Assembly (NCBI GenBank): GCA_022495005.1
Contig: JAGYXB010001959.1
Span: 248,001 to 312,000 of the forward strand
Length of the DNA: 64,000 bases
Source of the DNA: Rhyacophila brunnea
Taxonomy: Eukaryota > Arthropoda > Insecta > Trichoptera > Rhyacophilidae
Direction of reading: 5' to 3'
Shown here: piece after piece, positions 11,558 to 22,732 of the stretch
How the letters are laid out: each line of letters begins with the position of its first letter
Numbering within the stretch: the stretch's first letter is position 1
The notes under the pieces: generated by a model
What the model was told of the DNA's origin: nothing
Seen by the model: only the letters and a program-made list of their open reading frames with translations
Database searches by the model: none
Translations under genes and position numbers: made by a program

Positions 11558-12037
11558 AAATATGTATGCTAGAAAAAAAAAATCAGTGTAATCCGATATA
11601 ATATATCACATATGCACATAAAGCACAAAGAAATTAGTATTATGCCTAATTTTAGAGGGGATGTCAAACTTTAAATTGCAATTACTCCATAATATGATTT
11701 CGAGACTTACTAACTTTTGGCAGTTATCCCATATTATATTCTTGGAGAGTAAGCCATATACAAAAATGCCGTATAACAAACCATTATTTGTTTCCATACG
11801 ATCGGTTTCAATTTTACAAAATATCTCAAAAGTTTTTGGTTGAAATTGTATTCAATTTATTTCAAAATCACATTTATGTAGGTACATTACTAAAAAATAA
11901 ATTTGAACGATCAATTTGAAATAGGATGTTAATTACTTGTTTGAAATGGGGAAACAAAATCATTCGAGGTCTGTCGAGAACTGTCATCTCATTTATTGAA
12001 ATCCATGACAACTTTTGTTTCAAACGGTCAATTCCTT
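11558..12037. other. Intergenic, nothing recognised
   Basis: AT-rich sequence between the pogo element and the next repeat. No gene and no clear element boundary seen. Confidence 0.4.
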
Positions 12038-12760
12038 AAGTTATCAACCTTTTCTACGCCTCACAATATTACTATGGCAGTATCTGACAGGCCGCAGATT
12101 TTTAACAACACGTTGAATATAAAGCAAAGCTCTTACTAAAATCGCTGTAATATTGATAATTTGCGGCTTAGTATTTGTACATAATTATTCAAACAGATGT
12201 CACTGTGTATTTAATTTTTTAGATTATGCAAATCAATCGACAGTGGCCAGTAATTTGAGTTTAAAGCCTCAATGACATTTAGCTACTTTACAAGCTGCTT
12301 GTTGGCGAATTTACAATCTGCTTGTAAACTTGCCCAGTGTCATCGAACAAGCTAACAAGCAGATTGTAAACAATCTACCGAGAAAAGTTGAAAGCCGGTC
12401 AACTTTACACGCTACACGCCGGGCGTGTGGGCTTACTACGTCTGCACAGTAGAACGATAGTAGCGACCTCCCGGTAAAAAAACAAACTACTCAATACGTC
12501 CTGTCAAAATAGTACCAAAAATGACGGTTTCAACTCGCTAGCTTGTTGGCTTCTGAGCGAGTGGAAAGTTTTGAGTGTCATCATCACAATCGCACTAGCT
12601 GACTCGCCCGCTTTTAAATTCGCCAACAAGCAGCTTGTAAAGTAGCTTAAAGTCGGTTGAGATAACTCGTTGTATGTGCGGCCTGTCGACCACACATGGA
12701 GCGAGAAAACTCGCTAAAGGCATAAAACCGGTTAAATGTGCAGTTATTGCTAAGATACAT
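12038..12760 (+). repeat. Dispersed repeat, paired with 21170-22545
   Basis: Blocks such as CCTTTTCTACGCCTCAC, ATTATTCAAACAGATGTCAC and AATCGACAGTGGCCAGTAAT, then a GCATAAAACCGGTTAAA end, are shared in order with 21170-22545. This copy carries a nested MITE (12281-12646) where the other does not. At CAAACAGATGTCAC it is uninterrupted, while the other copy carries a LINE there. Confidence 0.75.
12281..12646. mobile_element. MITE with inverted ends, nested
   Basis: AGCTACTTTACAAGCTGCTT at the left is inverted as AAGCAGCTTGTAAAGTAGCT at the right. The TTTAAAG before and CTTAAAG after suggest a short TTAA-like target duplication, though the left side has about 14 extra bases. The interior repeats the AAGCAGATTGTAAAC motif in both directions. 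Confidence 0.7.
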
Positions 12761-12976
12761 CCTGAAATGTGTGTTTGTTATAATTTGTTTTATTAATTAC
12801 GACATATAATATGAGTATTTCGAGCACATACCGGAAACAAATATTCACAATATAATCGAAGTGTAATTTGTGAAAAGATAGACCATGTCTATAAATATAG
12901 CATATAGCAATATCATTTACGGTATATTCTACGGTACCTAATACAAAATGTATTACCCCAACTATTATAATAGGTA

Positions 12977-14445
12977 CAGTAAAACCTCGATGTAACGGAC
13001 TAATTCAGGCAACGGGGGTGCTCCTTTAAAGCCGAAAGTGTGTTATATAATAAAGTAGGTTTTCTGATTGCGTAAGTTAAATGATTTACAGATAAGTTAT
13101 GTAGTTTACCTGTTTTTAATTATTTGTATATTCAAATGAACAATGTTTTTAAAAACAGAACAAAGTTTAAATTTTAAAAGTACTGTACGACAACATTATT
13201 TAGGCGACAACAGGAAGTCGCCCTTGTCGCGAATAGAATATTTCAGTGTTGTCATTTTTTGAGAAAACATATCCCGCGAAATTAGGTTTTAAGTTTATAT
13301 CAATTCTATTCTCAGTAAGTTTATAAGTACATTAATTTATAAGTCTAATTATTGTTCAATAAATATCAATAGAATTTTTTTTTCTAATAATTTCACCTCT
13401 TAATTATTAATATTATATTAGGTTAATTAATACAGCATAATTATTGAATTTGGAAGGAAATGTATCATTGAACCCACATTAACTGATAATATTGCTGCAG
13501 GTATTTATTAATTAAATAACTAGAACACAAATTATGACTAAAAAAGTAGAAGTGAAAGATATAACATATTCAATATTAAATTGATGACCCAATCACATGT
13601 TTTATAATTTACAAATGATGTCGTTATATCGTATTTTTAGTAAAAATTTTGTAGAAACACATACTGTGAAAATAATTTTCTATAAATTAAATTATATCCA
13701 CCTTACATAAATTTTAAAACAATATGTACCTACCTACCTACTTATCGGTTTAAAAATACAAGGACAATTCATTAACTAACTAATGATCATTTATACTTAA
13801 TTATTATATGTCTAAAAATATTAATAAAATAGATTACGATACACATAACTTTATAATATACAAACATAATTTCCAGTATTTGGGGAAATATTTCTAGTAT
13901 TACAACACTGAATTTTGACATACCTGACATGACAGGAACCCGTAAAATGGGCTTGTTGAAAGTATTGTATAGACTCGCCTTTTAAATACGACTCTTTTTC
14001 TTCTTCGCAATAAATCAAAAGTTTACTGATAATAATTCAAACATCATTTCGTATTGTTTTAGACATCTTTTGAATATAAAAAGCTTCAAATTACGCAAAT
14101 TGATAGATGCGTCCAATACGAAGTGTCAAAAATGCAATGAATAATTTGGGGGCGTTCCTAATTTGAAACCGGAAGTTCGATTAGCTGTACTGGATGGGAT
14201 TGTAGTTCACAGATTTGCCACGTAGCCAAGATGAAGTTGCCGGACAATAAACAAAAAATTCTTTTTAAATGTCAGACTATCGGCGGGCACACGTTAAAAT
14301 TACTGCAGAAAGTTAATCCACACGATAATATAACCAATTACCACTGGTAATGCTGTGTGATCAAGTGCTTATCATGCTTTGAATATTGTTGACGACTGGA
14401 ATACAGATAGACCCGAAATTCTTTGGTTAAATCGAGGTTTTACTG
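12977..14445. mobile_element. Tc1/mariner-Tigger-like element
   Basis: CAGTAAAACCTCGATGTAAC at the left and TTAAATCGAGGTTTTACTG at the right are the characteristic 'CAGT.AAACCTCGAT' termini of Tigger elements. The left flank is TA; the right flank reads TG, probably a mutated TA. The interior is AT-rich without a recognisable transposase and is likely filled by other insertions. Confidence 0.75.
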
Positions 14446-14573
14446 TGGTTTAATAATGTCCGGTTAGAAAGATAGTCATTATTTTATGATATAATATTGG
14501 TGTCAATGACATTAATAATTTCTTATCAAATTCATGTAACAACTAAACTAATTGATTAATAATAAGTCACTAT

Positions 14574-14736
14574 CTAATCACATGAGCCATCTGGCCAACC
14601 GTCTCTCCATCTCTCGTTGACCTTTGAACAGTCAAATATTGGTTTTCCTAATTTCAGATTAACAATGTTGTGCATGTCACATAGCCATTTTGATAGCTCA
14701 CTCTGTGTTTCTGTCTTTGGTGGGTTCACTTTCAGG
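14574..14736 (-). CDS. Alr: Alr sulfhydryl oxidase, exon 3 (C-terminal)
   Basis: Last exon of the FAD-linked sulfhydryl oxidase ALR/GFER/Erv1. After acceptor TTGTTTTAG it completes a split Asp codon and reads on to [20 protein letters not shown], then [18 protein letters not shown] and TAG. WLC..HN.VN.KLGK..FDC is the FAD-binding helix (His and Asn contact the flavin), and the second Cys pair of the family (C...C about 17 apart) is present. WRDGW.DGSCD is the usual ALR ending. An ATTAAA-type poly(A) signal on the minus strand lies at 14454-14449. Confidence 0.95.
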
Positions 14737-15077
14737 CTAAAACAATAAATATATAGAAAAAACATTAGTATTTTGTCGCTTTGGTGGTGAATGACTACCA
14801 CATTAATAAAATTCATAGATGATGTTGTAATAAACATGTTTTTACACAATAACTTCTACACATATTATAATGTTTTTAAACAAAAGTATATCAAAACAGA
14901 CGTTAGGTCTTTTCACTACTACATAATTATGGTATTTTTAAAAGTTGTTTGATTAAATAAAACTGTATGTGGAGTAACAAAAACTGAGGTAACAAATATG
15001 AATTGATTCTAAATTTTAGAACCTACGTTAAACAAATTTATTTGATCAATATAATATATGTATATTTTAAAAATTAT

Positions 15078-15415
15078 GAGTAGTGCAACGTGGCATGGAA
15101 AGGAGCTTGTTGGACGTAACGCGAAAAGATCACAAAAGAAACTAATGAAAAATGAAGCAGACAAGAGTACGCAATGTGATAGAGGTCGCTAAGCACATGA
15201 AATGGCAATGGGCTGGATATGTCGCTCAACGAGTGGACAATTGCTGGAAAAAAGCCGTCATACCCAAGAGGGACTACAAACTCTAAAATCCACTGGATAG
15301 ACAAACTCATAAAGTTCGGTGGGTACGTAGCAGTGAAGAACTAGGGACCGAGAGGAGCGGAGGGAGCTAGGGGAGGTCTTCATCCTGGAGTGGATCAACC
15401 CCGGCTGATGATGAT
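15078..15415 (+). mobile_element. RTE-like LINE 3' end in Alr intron 2
   Basis: Degenerate plus-strand coding sequence matches the RTE-type C-terminal tail ('VAQR.MER', 'KW.WAG..A...D..W', 'LGE.FI..WI'), followed by the typical CGGCTGATGATGAT 3' end. It is opposite in orientation to Alr. Frames are broken and the 5' part is absent. The same family recurs at 25440-27035, 52518-53136 and 58105-58398. Confidence 0.75.
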
Positions 15416-15750
15416 CCTATTTCATGAAATGAGAAAAGATAGGGTATCATAATGACACAAATATCTTCTTTACAAAGTTTATATATTTTTTATGGTTAAC
15501 CTCAAACTTTTCCAAAATTCTTAATTTTCAACTTATAGCTGACCTTGAAAAATTGTGCTTTTTTCATTAGTTTTTCCAAATTCTGGCGGAATGGTGGCTG
15601 GAAATTATTGTCATATATTGTACACCATTAAAGGAGGATAGTGATGGATGATCCCATAAAAATCTTTGAGTGGAAAGGGCATAGAGTATACCCAAATGGC
15701 TGGGAGGACACCTTGACGCAGTAAAATGTGTAGAAAAGATGTTTACTTAC

Positions 15751-15938
15751 TCTTCTCTAAAGTCTGCAGCGCAATGGTTGCAGGGGTAAAAATTTGAAAA
15801 TATGTTGAAGAATTGTCTCATCTCTGTGGCCTGCTTCTGAGAAGCCTTGTCGGGGTAGTAGGCTGCCATTGAATGAAGGAATCCCCACGTCTTTCGGCCC
15901 AGTTCATCTTTATCGAGGGGACAATCGCCTCTTCGGTG
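15751..15938 (-). CDS. Alr: Alr sulfhydryl oxidase, exon 2 (active site)
   Basis: Central exon of ALR. It begins in phase 0 after acceptor TTTTTTTAAG with HRRGDCPLDKDELGRKTWGF, then LHSMAAYYPDKASQKQ, MRQFFNIFSNFYPCNHCAADFR, and ends two bases into a codon before GTAAGT. LGR.TW..LH..AAYYP is the FAD-binding start of the Erv/ALR domain, and YPC..C is the redox-active CxxC next to the flavin. Human ALR has CEEC here; this protein has CNHC. Known role of the family: reoxidation of Mia40 (CHCHD4) in the mitochondrial intermembrane space, passing electrons to cytochrome c. Confidence 0.96.
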
Positions 15939-15964
15939 CTTAAAAAAACAAAAAGCTATTGTTA

Positions 15965-16092
15965 GTGCCCATACGCACTTGCGGCAGGCCGCCTATCGTT
16001 TTTTGTATGCTGGCTAACCGCAGCGGCCTGCCACATATCGCACTTTGCATGCAAAAAACGATAGGCGGCCTGCCGCAAGTGTGTATGGGCAC
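15965..16092. mobile_element. 128-bp hairpin MITE with TTA duplication, in Alr intron 1
   Basis: Two arms of about 46 bp, starting GTGCCCATACGCACTTGCGG and ending in its near-exact inverse, surround a spacer of about 36 bp and are flanked by TTA on both sides (15962-15964, 16093-16095). The TTA duplication suggests the PIF/Harbinger superfamily. Only about one mismatch separates the arms, so it looks young. On the Alr strand it ends 26 bases before the exon 2 acceptor AG. Confidence 0.9.
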
Positions 16093-16247
16093 TTACACAT
16101 TGCAGTTCATGATTACTTTAAATGGGTACTGTTTAAATTTAAAATTTCAAGCCAAGAAGGAGGGGGGGTTTGTTTAACATTTATGATAGACTTATATTAA
16201 GCGGCACATATCCGCTGCTTTGTCAATAATTTTCTATTGCTTTATAT

Positions 16248-16656
16248 CAGGGGTAGTCAACCTGGTCACTACCGCCCACTAGTGGGCGTTCCAGCTTTCA
16301 TGGAGAGCGGTAGGACTTCATGCTTCTATGTATGGAAAGTATAAATAAAAATATAGATTTAACTACAGTAAGTAATTGTTCTGAATTATTGTTGTTCTGT
16401 GCTGTTATGGTTGTTCACATTTATTCTGCCAATCCTTAGCGAAAGTCTGACATAAAGTATTTGGTAAGTAATTATTTTTATATGCTTTAACTTTAACTTG
16501 TCTTGCTGTAACTCTGTTTTATAAATTTTATAAAGTAAAGATACTTCCCTACTTTATAAATCACCATTACTGTGGAATCGGTGGGCGGTTAGAAATTTTT
16601 AGTACTAACAGAGATACACAAGTGGGCGGTAGGTATAAAAAGGTTGACTACCCATG
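16248..16656. mobile_element. hAT MITE in Alr intron 1
   Basis: The terminal repeats are CAGGGGTAGTCAACCT and AGGTTGACTACCCATG, flanked by CTTTATAT and CTTTACAT (7 of 8 match). GTGGGCG / GGGCGGTAG motifs lie just inside both ends. The 409-bp element has no coding sequence. Confidence 0.88.
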
Positions 16657-16869
16657 CTTTACATAGTACATTGGATGTTTTTGTTAATGATAAAGAAAAA
16701 ATCAAGGAATTTTTTGACACCAAAAACTCATTCTCGAAAGATTGGCACGTTGGAGGTATTTCGCTTGCAGCGACGATAATTATATATAAGTTTCAGCAGA
16801 ATTGCATCAGTGAAGTAATGTAACTGTATGAACGTAGTACCTACTTATATATTATTTCATGTGACTTAC

Positions 16870-17028
16870 ATCATTTATAGTTTCACCATTATCAGCTTTC
16901 TGTGGTAATGTCCCAGCATCATATGCACCCTTTTGTATCTTTGCCCAGGACTTGAAGTCGTTACAAGCCCTACAAGGTTTCTCAGCACCAATTTCTCCCT
17001 CTGAACCACCAACCCCCAAGGCAGGCAT
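16870..17028 (-). CDS. Alr: Alr sulfhydryl oxidase, exon 1
   Basis: First coding exon, 53 codons, ending in phase 0 at GAT|GTAAGT. It reads MPALGVGGSEGEIGAEKPCR, then ACNDFKSWAKIQK. PCRAC.DFK.W corresponds to the N-terminal distal CxxC of long ALR (PCRACVDFKTW in human), which accepts electrons from Mia40. The three exons add to 510 bases, 169 residues, close to human ALR without its longest N-terminal extension. I chose the start at 17028 because it is the first Met upstream of the conserved CRAC and no earlier in-frame Met looked better; a further 5' exon is not excluded. Confidence 0.9.
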
Positions 17029-18255
17029 ATTACGAAGTTACACGGAAAAAATACAATCTAAAAGGTTTCTTAAAATTCAGTTATGTGCAAATAAGGTTTA
17101 AATTCATTTCTCTATCTGTATTATATAAAACAGAAGAGTTATTTGCGTTTTATCAATATTATCATAACAAACAAAGCTGTACAAATAACGGCGAAAAATA
17201 TAACTTGAAAGCTTTGAAGTCTTAATAATGGATTAGATTTTAATTAGTGACTGGTTGTCCAAATTTAAAAAATATACAAAATAATCTACAATAACTTATT
17301 CACAGTATTCACACCGGCGCTAAATATGACATAAGAATTTGAGGTTAAATTCATTTATACTTGTAGCAGTGTCGCCAGCTAGAAACGAAAAAAATGCTGA
17401 ATTGTGGAAATTTTAAACTCTGTAAAGTTTTTTTGAGCCGCGTTTGAATAGGTATTTGAAGAATAAACATTTTAATAGGTTACATTATAATAAATTCATA
17501 ATAAAATTACAGGAGTTGAATTATTTCACTGTCATTATTATGGGCCAGTTTAATTAGTGCGAGGAAGTCGCCGCAGGTAATGGTTATTATTTCTCGTCAA
17601 TGATAAAGTAAATTAATTTATACTAGGTGGTATGACTGAATTAAAAGTTTTGTCATAAAGGTAGACTGGAAAACATTAATAATTTCAATTTCCGCACTGT
17701 ACGGATCAACCAGGGAACACAAAACAATAACATTGTGAATTGCGTTACCATATTATGAGTGTAATATAAAAAGAACGATTTCTCTACTGTGGATAAATAA
17801 TAATATGGGATCATGTAGTGCTAAAGAATATGTAAGTAGGCAAAGAGATTGGATGGAATCTCTTTGTAAGTGGGTTATTTATTATTATGTATCATAAATT
17901 AATGCATTAAAGAATCATGTTATGTAACGGAATGCGAATTCAATATTAAAAATATGAGACTATTCAGGGGTTTTGCATTTTATTGAGTTTTTGTTCCTCG
18001 CCGTAAACCAAAACTTCCGGCAAAGCCTTGGTATAATACTATGATGACATGCTTTAGAATTTATATCTTAATAATTTGATCTGTTGTACCTTCCTACACA
18101 TCATACAGCAGGTACACTAAAGTGTGGGTAATTATGATATTGGTGTTCCTTGCTCGGCTCGGCTAATGCTTGTAGGCGCGTATGGGACAATGCTATGAAT
18201 CCCTACCCTTTCATTACTCGTGGTAATTGCTGGATCGACATGATCTTGAATGAAG
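17029..18255. other. Region upstream of Alr, no supported gene
   Basis: AT-rich sequence that should contain the Alr promoter; I saw no TATA box I would defend. An ATG-led short reading (17805-17865) before GTAAGT is discussed under rejected items. Confidence 0.4.
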
Positions 18256-19860
18256 CAGTGACGTCCCGTGGGGGGTAGGCAGATTGAGCGTCGCTTGGGA
18301 GCGGCAGATACTCGAAAGGCGGCAAATCGAGGAGAATCATTTGGTATTATATAGAAATAGCTACCTAAACTTAGTTATATTATAATAACCAGAGCTTTGG
18401 AGATGTTTTGTTCCGGATGCATTTTTTTGTTATTATCCAGTCGGTACTCGCAGCGATTTTAGTATGATGTCACCACGCTCCGCTAGAGATTTTTTTATTT
18501 TATTTTTGACTGCTCGGTTTCGTATACAAATGCTAATAAACTTGGCGCCTATACACATTATGAATATTTTTATAAATGTAAAACATCACAAACGAATAAT
18601 AAATCAGTCATAATAATATAATGTCATTTACTCAGATTAAAGAGTTCTTTTCATAACAATGGTAGGTATACTGCGCAAAAGCCAATAATTATGTCGCGCC
18701 ATAGTTATTAAAAGAAAATAATATTATATATTCTATCAACGTTGGTAACGAAACAAGGAGAATTTATGGTAGAGATTTATAGGTAGGTACATACCGTATT
18801 TTTTAATTTATCCAAATATTTTTGCCAGTCATTTGCGAGATTTAAAAGTTGCCGGATGTACCTATTGCAAATTGATACCTATTGATAATGATTATTAATC
18901 CTTATTGACATTTGACATAATCAATTAGTATTCGTGCATATAATAGGTATTTACGTTACGTACCAGCTAATTGTAATAAAAATGTACACTAGTAGGTATC
19001 TATCTAGATTATATCATATTTATCGTGCTGTGAATACAATACTGTGCAATACCTTCCTTTAAGTCGTTTTTTTTTGTAAACAAATTTTTTGCTGATAATA
19101 GTGTGGATTTGTAGTTTATTTCAATCATCAACGGTTGAATGTTGAGACTATTAATTAATAGTGTATTTATGATTAAATTTAGGTTTATATTAAAAAAATT
19201 ATGAGGAAAATTATTTTGTTTACATGTTGTAGGGTACAATAATAGCATAGAAAAAATGGTGTGAAAATAATACATCTGCGATACAAACCAAATGTGTCAG
19301 ACATATCAACCAAATGGCATCTCAGACTCTGGTGATTTGGGTAAGTGTCTAACTAATATTATATTTATTCGCTTATTTATTTATTGATATCTAAATTTAA
19401 TTTTGTAAGTTTCAGCTTAGTGGTAGGTGTATATTTTGTTAGTAATGTATCCAAACCATGGCCCCCACAAGGAGGGGGCTGACAGGGCTCTAACCTGGGG
19501 CTCGGGCTCGATAAGTGAGATAAACACTTATCACAAATTTGCTCTAATAGCAAAAAATTCGCCTGCGGCGCTATTTTCCTTCAATAATGATATTATTTAA
19601 AATTATGTGGTTACACAATACAATAATTTATAATTGTGTAGCGATACTCAAAAACTCCACAATTCATTTGGAAAACATTACTGTATAGCGTCACACTGCA
19701 GGGGGGGGGCAAAGATCCTAACATGGGGCCCGCTTCAGGATGAGGGGGCATGCTCCATACAACACATTTCTTAGGTATTTGAGTAATGAAACGATGATAA
19801 AAAAATGGGGCGGCATTTTGACGCTGCCTAGGGGCGGCATTTTGTCTAGGGACGTCACTG
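18256..19860. mobile_element. hAT-like composite element
   Basis: CAGTGACGTCCCGTGG at the left is matched by TAGGGACGTCACTG at the right, with GGCGGCA motifs inside both ends (about 18302 and 19809-19840). The flanking octamers GAATGAAG and TCTTGAAG agree only in part. The interior is AT-rich and holds a nested MITE (19457-19752). No transposase seen. Confidence 0.65.
19457..19752. mobile_element. MITE, CATGGCCCCCAC family, nested
   Basis: It starts CATGGCCCCCACAAGG, contains GATAAGTGAGATAAACAC, and ends GATGAGGGGGCATG. Inverted or partial relatives are at 33814-34224 and 26477-26847, all with the same GGGGCTGACAGGGCTCTA-type end and ATAAGTGAGATA block. Nonautonomous DNA element; superfamily not assigned. 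Confidence 0.7.
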
Positions 19861-20483
19861 TCTTGAAGATTGAGCCAACAACTTGTAGGTATTAGTTACC
19901 TCGACTATCACCAAGCTGACCAAGCATTATTATAATATATACCTAACTTTAGAATTTAGATTACGAAAAATAAACACCATGTTTTATTTCAATTTATTAT
20001 TATAATTATGGAGACATCTAGTCAAGATGCCTTGAAGATAATTTGTAATAAAATGTGTTTTTATCTTCAGGTGCATGTTTCGTGATTCGGTCAATAGAGA
20101 TGTTAAAATTAAATAGCAACTTGTATAATTAGTTTAGTATTAGTGTATTTTTGTGTAATGATAAAATTGTATAAAAAATGAAACAGCTATTTTATTTGTG
20201 CTATTATACTCGTATAGAGTTTCGGATTATAAAGCTTCTAAAAGATTATAATACTTATTCATTAATTATTATTTAGAGCACCCAATAATATCTAATAAAT
20301 TAAATTATTGCTTTAAAATCTTTTTAAATATTATTGGCATTAGTTCAAAATGTTCATAGCATGATTATAAATTGATATTGATGCTAAAGGAATAGGTAGT
20401 GATGCAATTACTTACCTCCGATCTTGACAACATATACCCAAATTATCAATAGCAATACATATTATTTATATTACATTGCAACG
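19861..20483. other. Intergenic, nothing recognised
   Basis: AT-rich sequence without a gene or element I can delimit. Confidence 0.4.
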
Positions 20484-20670
20484 CCATGTTCGATCCTCAG
20501 ATAATCATATGGGGCTCCACAGAGTGGATGATTAATAGATTTTAGTTTTATTAATCGATGTTAGCCACGTGCTCAACCTAATAGGGTCATATTTTGGGTC
20601 CAAAATAATACTCAATATTGAAAAACAACACGTGAATCTGCCAGACTTGGGATTCAAAGACCCAATACAT
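20484..20670 (-). mobile_element. tRNA-derived SINE, head-truncated
   Basis: The minus strand shows the SINE body shared with 51854-52100: a CCAGAC..GGGATTC B-box remnant, the TTTTTCAAT stretch, CCTAATAGG, GTTGAGCACGTGGCTAAC and the terminal CTCCACTCTGTGG region. The tRNA-like A box is lost. Confidence 0.65.
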
Positions 20671-21169
20671 CATTGTCTTGTCCACGCGTGTCTTGCCGCG
20701 ATTCACCGCGAGTGTATGTGGACGGCTCAATGAGGTCACATGCACCTGGAATGTGCGCGAGTCGAAACGCGCCATGTGGACAAGGTAATAGCCTATAATA
20801 GGTTTTATACGGGAGTTAAATTTTTTTTTTTGAAAATTCAAAATAATACATAATTTAAAACACTGTATCTGTTTGATATTAATTTGCTAAGACCCCCGAG
20901 TTGGGAAACCCGATTTCTAATGAATCAATGCTGAATAAAGAACTTATTAAAATAATATATGTATGAAAATACAGATATGGGCAGCGTAAGATGTGTGAGT
21001 GATAGATTTAGCCGCATCGGACGCAGTTTTACAGTACCTTATTATTCCTCTCCCCAAACATCAGTGAGGTATTCCCAGGTCATGGATTTTTTTCTTTTTA
21101 CGTATGAAATTGTAAGGAAAAGACGTAGAAAGTAAAAAAGGGAGAAGAAAATTTCAAACAAAAGAGACT

Positions 21170-22545
21170 GTTAACCTTTTCTATGACTCACGATTTATTA
21201 CAATAGCAGTATCGCAGATTTTTAACGACACACGTTAAGTAGAGCGAAGCTCTTAACTACACTCGCTGTACTAAATACTAAAAAACAAAAAAACACAAGA
21301 ACACTACACAAAATATTTAATTCTGGCTATAAGAAAAATTAAAGATATAAATGGAGGAACATAATTAACTGCACATCAATGTAACTAACCCTCCCAACCC
21401 AACCACCTTGTATGAAAAAGCAAGGGCATGGTTATTTAAAAAAATCGCTGTAATACCAATGATTTGTGGTTTAGTATTTCATAATTATTCAAACAGATCA
21501 AATCAAATCAAATCAAATTTATTTATTTTACATCTAATGAACATAACAAATTATAAATTCAAAGCGTTCACGACATGACATAATATAGGTGTTATTAATT
21601 TTTAAAAATAAAAATACAGAGAAATGTGAAATGATAATACAATAAGTAATAAAATAGGAAATAAAATACGAAAAGAAATAAAATAAAATAACAAAAATAA
21701 AAGTAGATGGAAACACACTGAGTGAACTTTGATAGACCCTATCTTAAAAACTTATAAAACAATGTCCACCTAAATTCACCTCTCACGTAAGTGGAATATA
21801 TCAATATCCGAAGCGATTTCATTAAACATGGTTATGGCCCTCCCAATTATTGGCATTACTAATGGCAGGTTAGTTCTGCACCTTGGGAGAACAAACAACG
21901 GATGCCCTCGACACACAAGCCAACACCACCACGAATAGCAGAGTTCACATTTAAATAAAGATCCCTTCTAAATTTTAAGCTACAGTATGTAAGCATACCT
22001 AAGAGAAAATCAGTCGGATAGAGCCACGGATAATATCCATACACCCGAAAGTAAAGGTGTCTCAAAAATTTCTTTTGGACTCTCTCCACCATAAGGCCGT
22101 ACTTCAACTGATGCGGGGCCCAAACGATAGACCCACTCTCAAGTCTGCTTCTAACTAAGGAGTTATAAAGAATTTTTAGTACCGTAACATCCGAAACGAC
22201 CCGGGAAGTACGCAAGACAAAGCCCAACATCTTTAGCGCCTTTTTACAAATGGTATCTATATTACCACTAAACGTCAGTCAAACGTAATTCCAAGATCTC
22301 TTACAGATTATATTTGCGAGAGAACTCTGCCATGTATGCCAATACTCGCGAGGCTTTAGTAAACGATAAAACAGATGTCACTGTGCGTTTATTTTTTTAG
22401 ATTATGCAAACCAATCGACAGTGGCTAGTAATTTAAAGTCGGGCGAGATAACTGGCGAAATTTGTATGTGCGGCATGTCTCACGGCCTCAAATAGCAAGA
22501 TACTCACTCGCTGAAGGCATATTATAACCGGTTAAAAACTATATC
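21170..22545 (+). repeat. Dispersed repeat interrupted by a LINE
   Basis: Second copy of the repeat at 12038-12760, sharing its blocks from CCTTTTCTATGACTCAC to AACCGGTTAAA. It carries a 160-bp extra segment at about 21270-21430 between two CGCTGTA words, and a jockey-like LINE at 21499-22368 inside the CAAACAGATGTCAC block. Confidence 0.75.
21499..22368 (-). mobile_element. Jockey-like LINE, 5'-truncated, with 8-bp TSD
   Basis: Minus-strand reading at 22230-21859 gives MLGFVLRTSRVVSDVTVLKI, then LVRSRLESGSIVWAPH and VERVQKKFLRHLYFRVYGYY, the C-terminal part of a jockey-like reverse transcriptase. The 3' tail is four ATTTG-type units (TTTGATTTGATTTGATTTG). AAACAGAT flanks both sides (21491-21498, 22369-22376), and the uninterrupted site exists at about 12192-12199. 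About 0.9 kb of a normally 4-6 kb element remains. Confidence 0.9.
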
Positions 22546-22732
22546 TATAAACGCTACAAAATTATTTAACAAGACATAAAACTAATTAATCTCCTGTTTA
22601 TAGATTAATTTGTGATAAGAATAATAAAGATCATGGTTTTCTATTTAAAGTTGACAGTGCCATTAAACTAATTTATTTATAATATCGTATACTTATGCAA
22701 TTTTGTTATTTTATTTGGCCTTGTTTATTCAG

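Noticed and set aside
12188..12201. CAAACAGATGTCAC as a binding site or target preference of the jockey-like LINE
   Set aside because: Only one of the two LINE copies is at this word, and the E(z) intron copy is elsewhere, so there is no evidence for targeting.
17805..17865. Possible first coding exon MGSCSAKEYVSRQRDWMESL before GTAAGT, divergent from Alr, with an N-myristoylation-like MGSC start
   Set aside because: Two equally good GTAAGT donors (17831 and 17866), no recognised family, and no downstream exon in the matching phase. Too little to call a gene.
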